From: Alphaproteobacteria bacterium
GTDB lineage: Bacteria; Pseudomonadota; Alphaproteobacteria; ATCC43930; CGMCC-115725
Direction of reading: 5' to 3'
Assembly (NCBI GenBank): GCA_030039775.1
Contig: JASHUX010000102.1
Location: 1 to 13,354 of the forward strand
DNA length: 13,354 nt
The position numbers were made by a program, and so were the translations under genes. Shown piece by piece: positions 12,540 through 13,354 of the stretch; position 1 is the stretch's first letter, and every line of letters starts with the position of its first letter. The notes beneath the pieces were generated by a model. The model did no database searches and was not told the DNA's origin. It saw only the letters and a list, made by a program, of their open reading frames with translations.

Positions 12540-13354
12540 CTAATTCCCGAACAGGCTCTTGATCGCGCCCCCGACGCCTTGGCCGACGCCCTGCCCGACC
12601 TTGCCGACGCCGCTTGCGGCGCCGCCGACGACATTGACCGGCGCGGTGACGATGCCCTTGGCGATGCCGGCGACGTCCGGCGTGTAGCTGATATGATCCC
12701 ACGGGCCGCTGACGGTGACCGGCACGGTGACGATGCCTGCGATCAGTTTCGGCTCGATGCGGAAATTGAGCGAGCGCGACGGCAGGTTCACCGTGCCGGA
12801 GCCGGTCGCGTCGATCGAGCTGGTGCTGACCGATAGATTGCGGTTCGTCATTATGCCGTTGCGGATGGTGAAATCGCCGCTCGCGTGCTGGATAGTCGTG
12901 GCGCCGCCGCCCGAGAAAGACGATGCGGTATTCTTCAGCATGCCGCCGAGGTCGACGCCGCTGACTGAGCCGCCCGCGACGCGGAACGACGATTTGCCGT
13001 TGAGCGACCCGACCAGTTCGCGCTCGCTGTTGCCGCGGGCAGTGGCCGACAGGGTAAAGCTGCCCGAGCCGTTGACCGATCCGCCGCCGGCGGCATCGCG
13101 CAGCAATGCGCCAAGATCGACGCCGGACATGGCGCCGTTGACGGTCACAGCTGCCGCGCCGCCGGTGGCATCGACGGTGACCGCACCCTTGCCGCTGCCG
13201 CGATACATGGTGACGTCGCTGACGTCGAGCGTGAGCTTGCCGTCCTTGAGATGCACCGTGGCGGCGCTCTTGCCGATCGTCATCTTGCGGTATTTGGCGC
13301 CTGCAGCATCGATCGTGAGCTCGGCGTCGACCTCGCGCAGCATGGCGGTGTCGA
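12540..13354 (-). CDS. AsmA family protein, C-terminal part (N-terminus beyond window)
   Basis: An open frame from the right edge to TAG at 12540, about 271 residues. It shows the repetitive beta-strand pattern of AsmA-family C-termini: KLTLDVSDVTMYRGSGKGAV, GVDLGALLRDAAGGGSVNGS, GSFTLSATARGNSERELVGS, LNGKSSFRVAGGSVSGVDLG, and IRNGIMTNRNLSVSTSSI, ending in a Gly/Val-rich tail and KSLFGN. AsmA-like proteins are large envelope proteins with an N-terminal inner-membrane helix and a periplasmic beta-groove implicated in phospholipid or lipid traffic and outer-membrane biogenesis. The N-terminal anchor is outside the window. It lies upstream of meaB on the same strand, separated by a palindromic repeat. 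Confidence 0.9.
   Translation of the reverse strand, partial: DTAMLREVDAELTIDAAGAKYRKMTIGKSAATVHLKDGKLTLDVSDVTMYRGSGKGAVTVDATGGAAAVTVNGAMSGVDLGALLRDAAGGGSVNGSGSFTLSATARGNSERELVGSLNGKSSFRVAGGSVSGVDLGGMLKNTASSFSGGGATTIQHASGDFTIRNGIMTNRNLSVSTSSIDATGSGTVNLPSRSLNFRIEPKLIAGIVTVPVTVSGPWDHISYTPDVAGIAKGIVTAPVNVVGGAASGVGKVGQGVGQGVGGAIKSLFGN

Overview
The window comes from a GC-rich alphaproteobacterial chromosome. The taxonomic clues are an rpmB-encoded L28 of alphaproteobacterial type, a Pro-Ile-Asp-x-x-Val-Gly-type XRE regulator, a TIGR01244 phosphatase/sulfurtransferase, MeaB, DUF3300 and AsmA. A Rhodospirillales- or Micropepsales-like soil or water bacterium is my best guess, but no rRNA gene is present to settle it. 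The region is densely coding: no gap exceeds about 240 bp, and I see no transposase, phage gene, tRNA, rRNA or CRISPR array.

Layout. (1) 1-2756 is a small-ligand/oxidoreductase cluster. A leftward set (SRPBCC protein, LLM flavin-dependent oxidoreductase, SnoaL-like protein that runs off the left edge) faces a rightward ArsR-SRPBCC pair. They share a 55-bp gap holding a near-perfect inverted repeat, which is the likely operator. (2) 2863-6831 is a rightward block: a stand-alone HAD phosphatase-like protein, then a branched-chain amino acid type (HAAT family) ABC transporter, livH-livM-livG-livF, without a substrate-binding protein gene in view. livM/livG overlap by ATGA, and livG/livF overlap by 20 nt with a strong Shine-Dalgarno inside livG. 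(3) 6828-8166 holds a leftward DUF3237 gene divergent from a rightward DkgB-like aldo/keto reductase. (4) 8175-10027 is leftward: XRE regulator, a small conserved-looking protein with an HxHxDH motif, and exported DUF3300 protein. (5) 10267-11465 has a TIGR01244 protein, rpmB (L28, with a well-formed promoter) and a small lipoprotein. (6) 11462-13354 is leftward: meaB downstream of the C-terminal part of an AsmA-family protein that runs off the right edge.

Two structural themes stand out. First, three copies of an inverted-pair palindromic repeat (REPIN-like; arms built on CCCGC-GAAA-GCGGG and CCCTGC-GAAA-GCAGGG) sit only between genes: after the second SRPBCC gene, between livH and livM, and between the AsmA gene and meaB. 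Second, three convergent gene pairs overlap by exactly 4 bp at their stop codons (TTAA, CTAA, CTAG), so no room for intrinsic terminators exists there. I found no strong evidence of an undescribed multi-gene system. The more unusual points are the bidirectional ArsR operator between two SRPBCC genes, the HAD domain ending where the related HAD-UbiA fusion would continue, and an isolated terminator-like hairpin upstream of the TIGR01244 gene.
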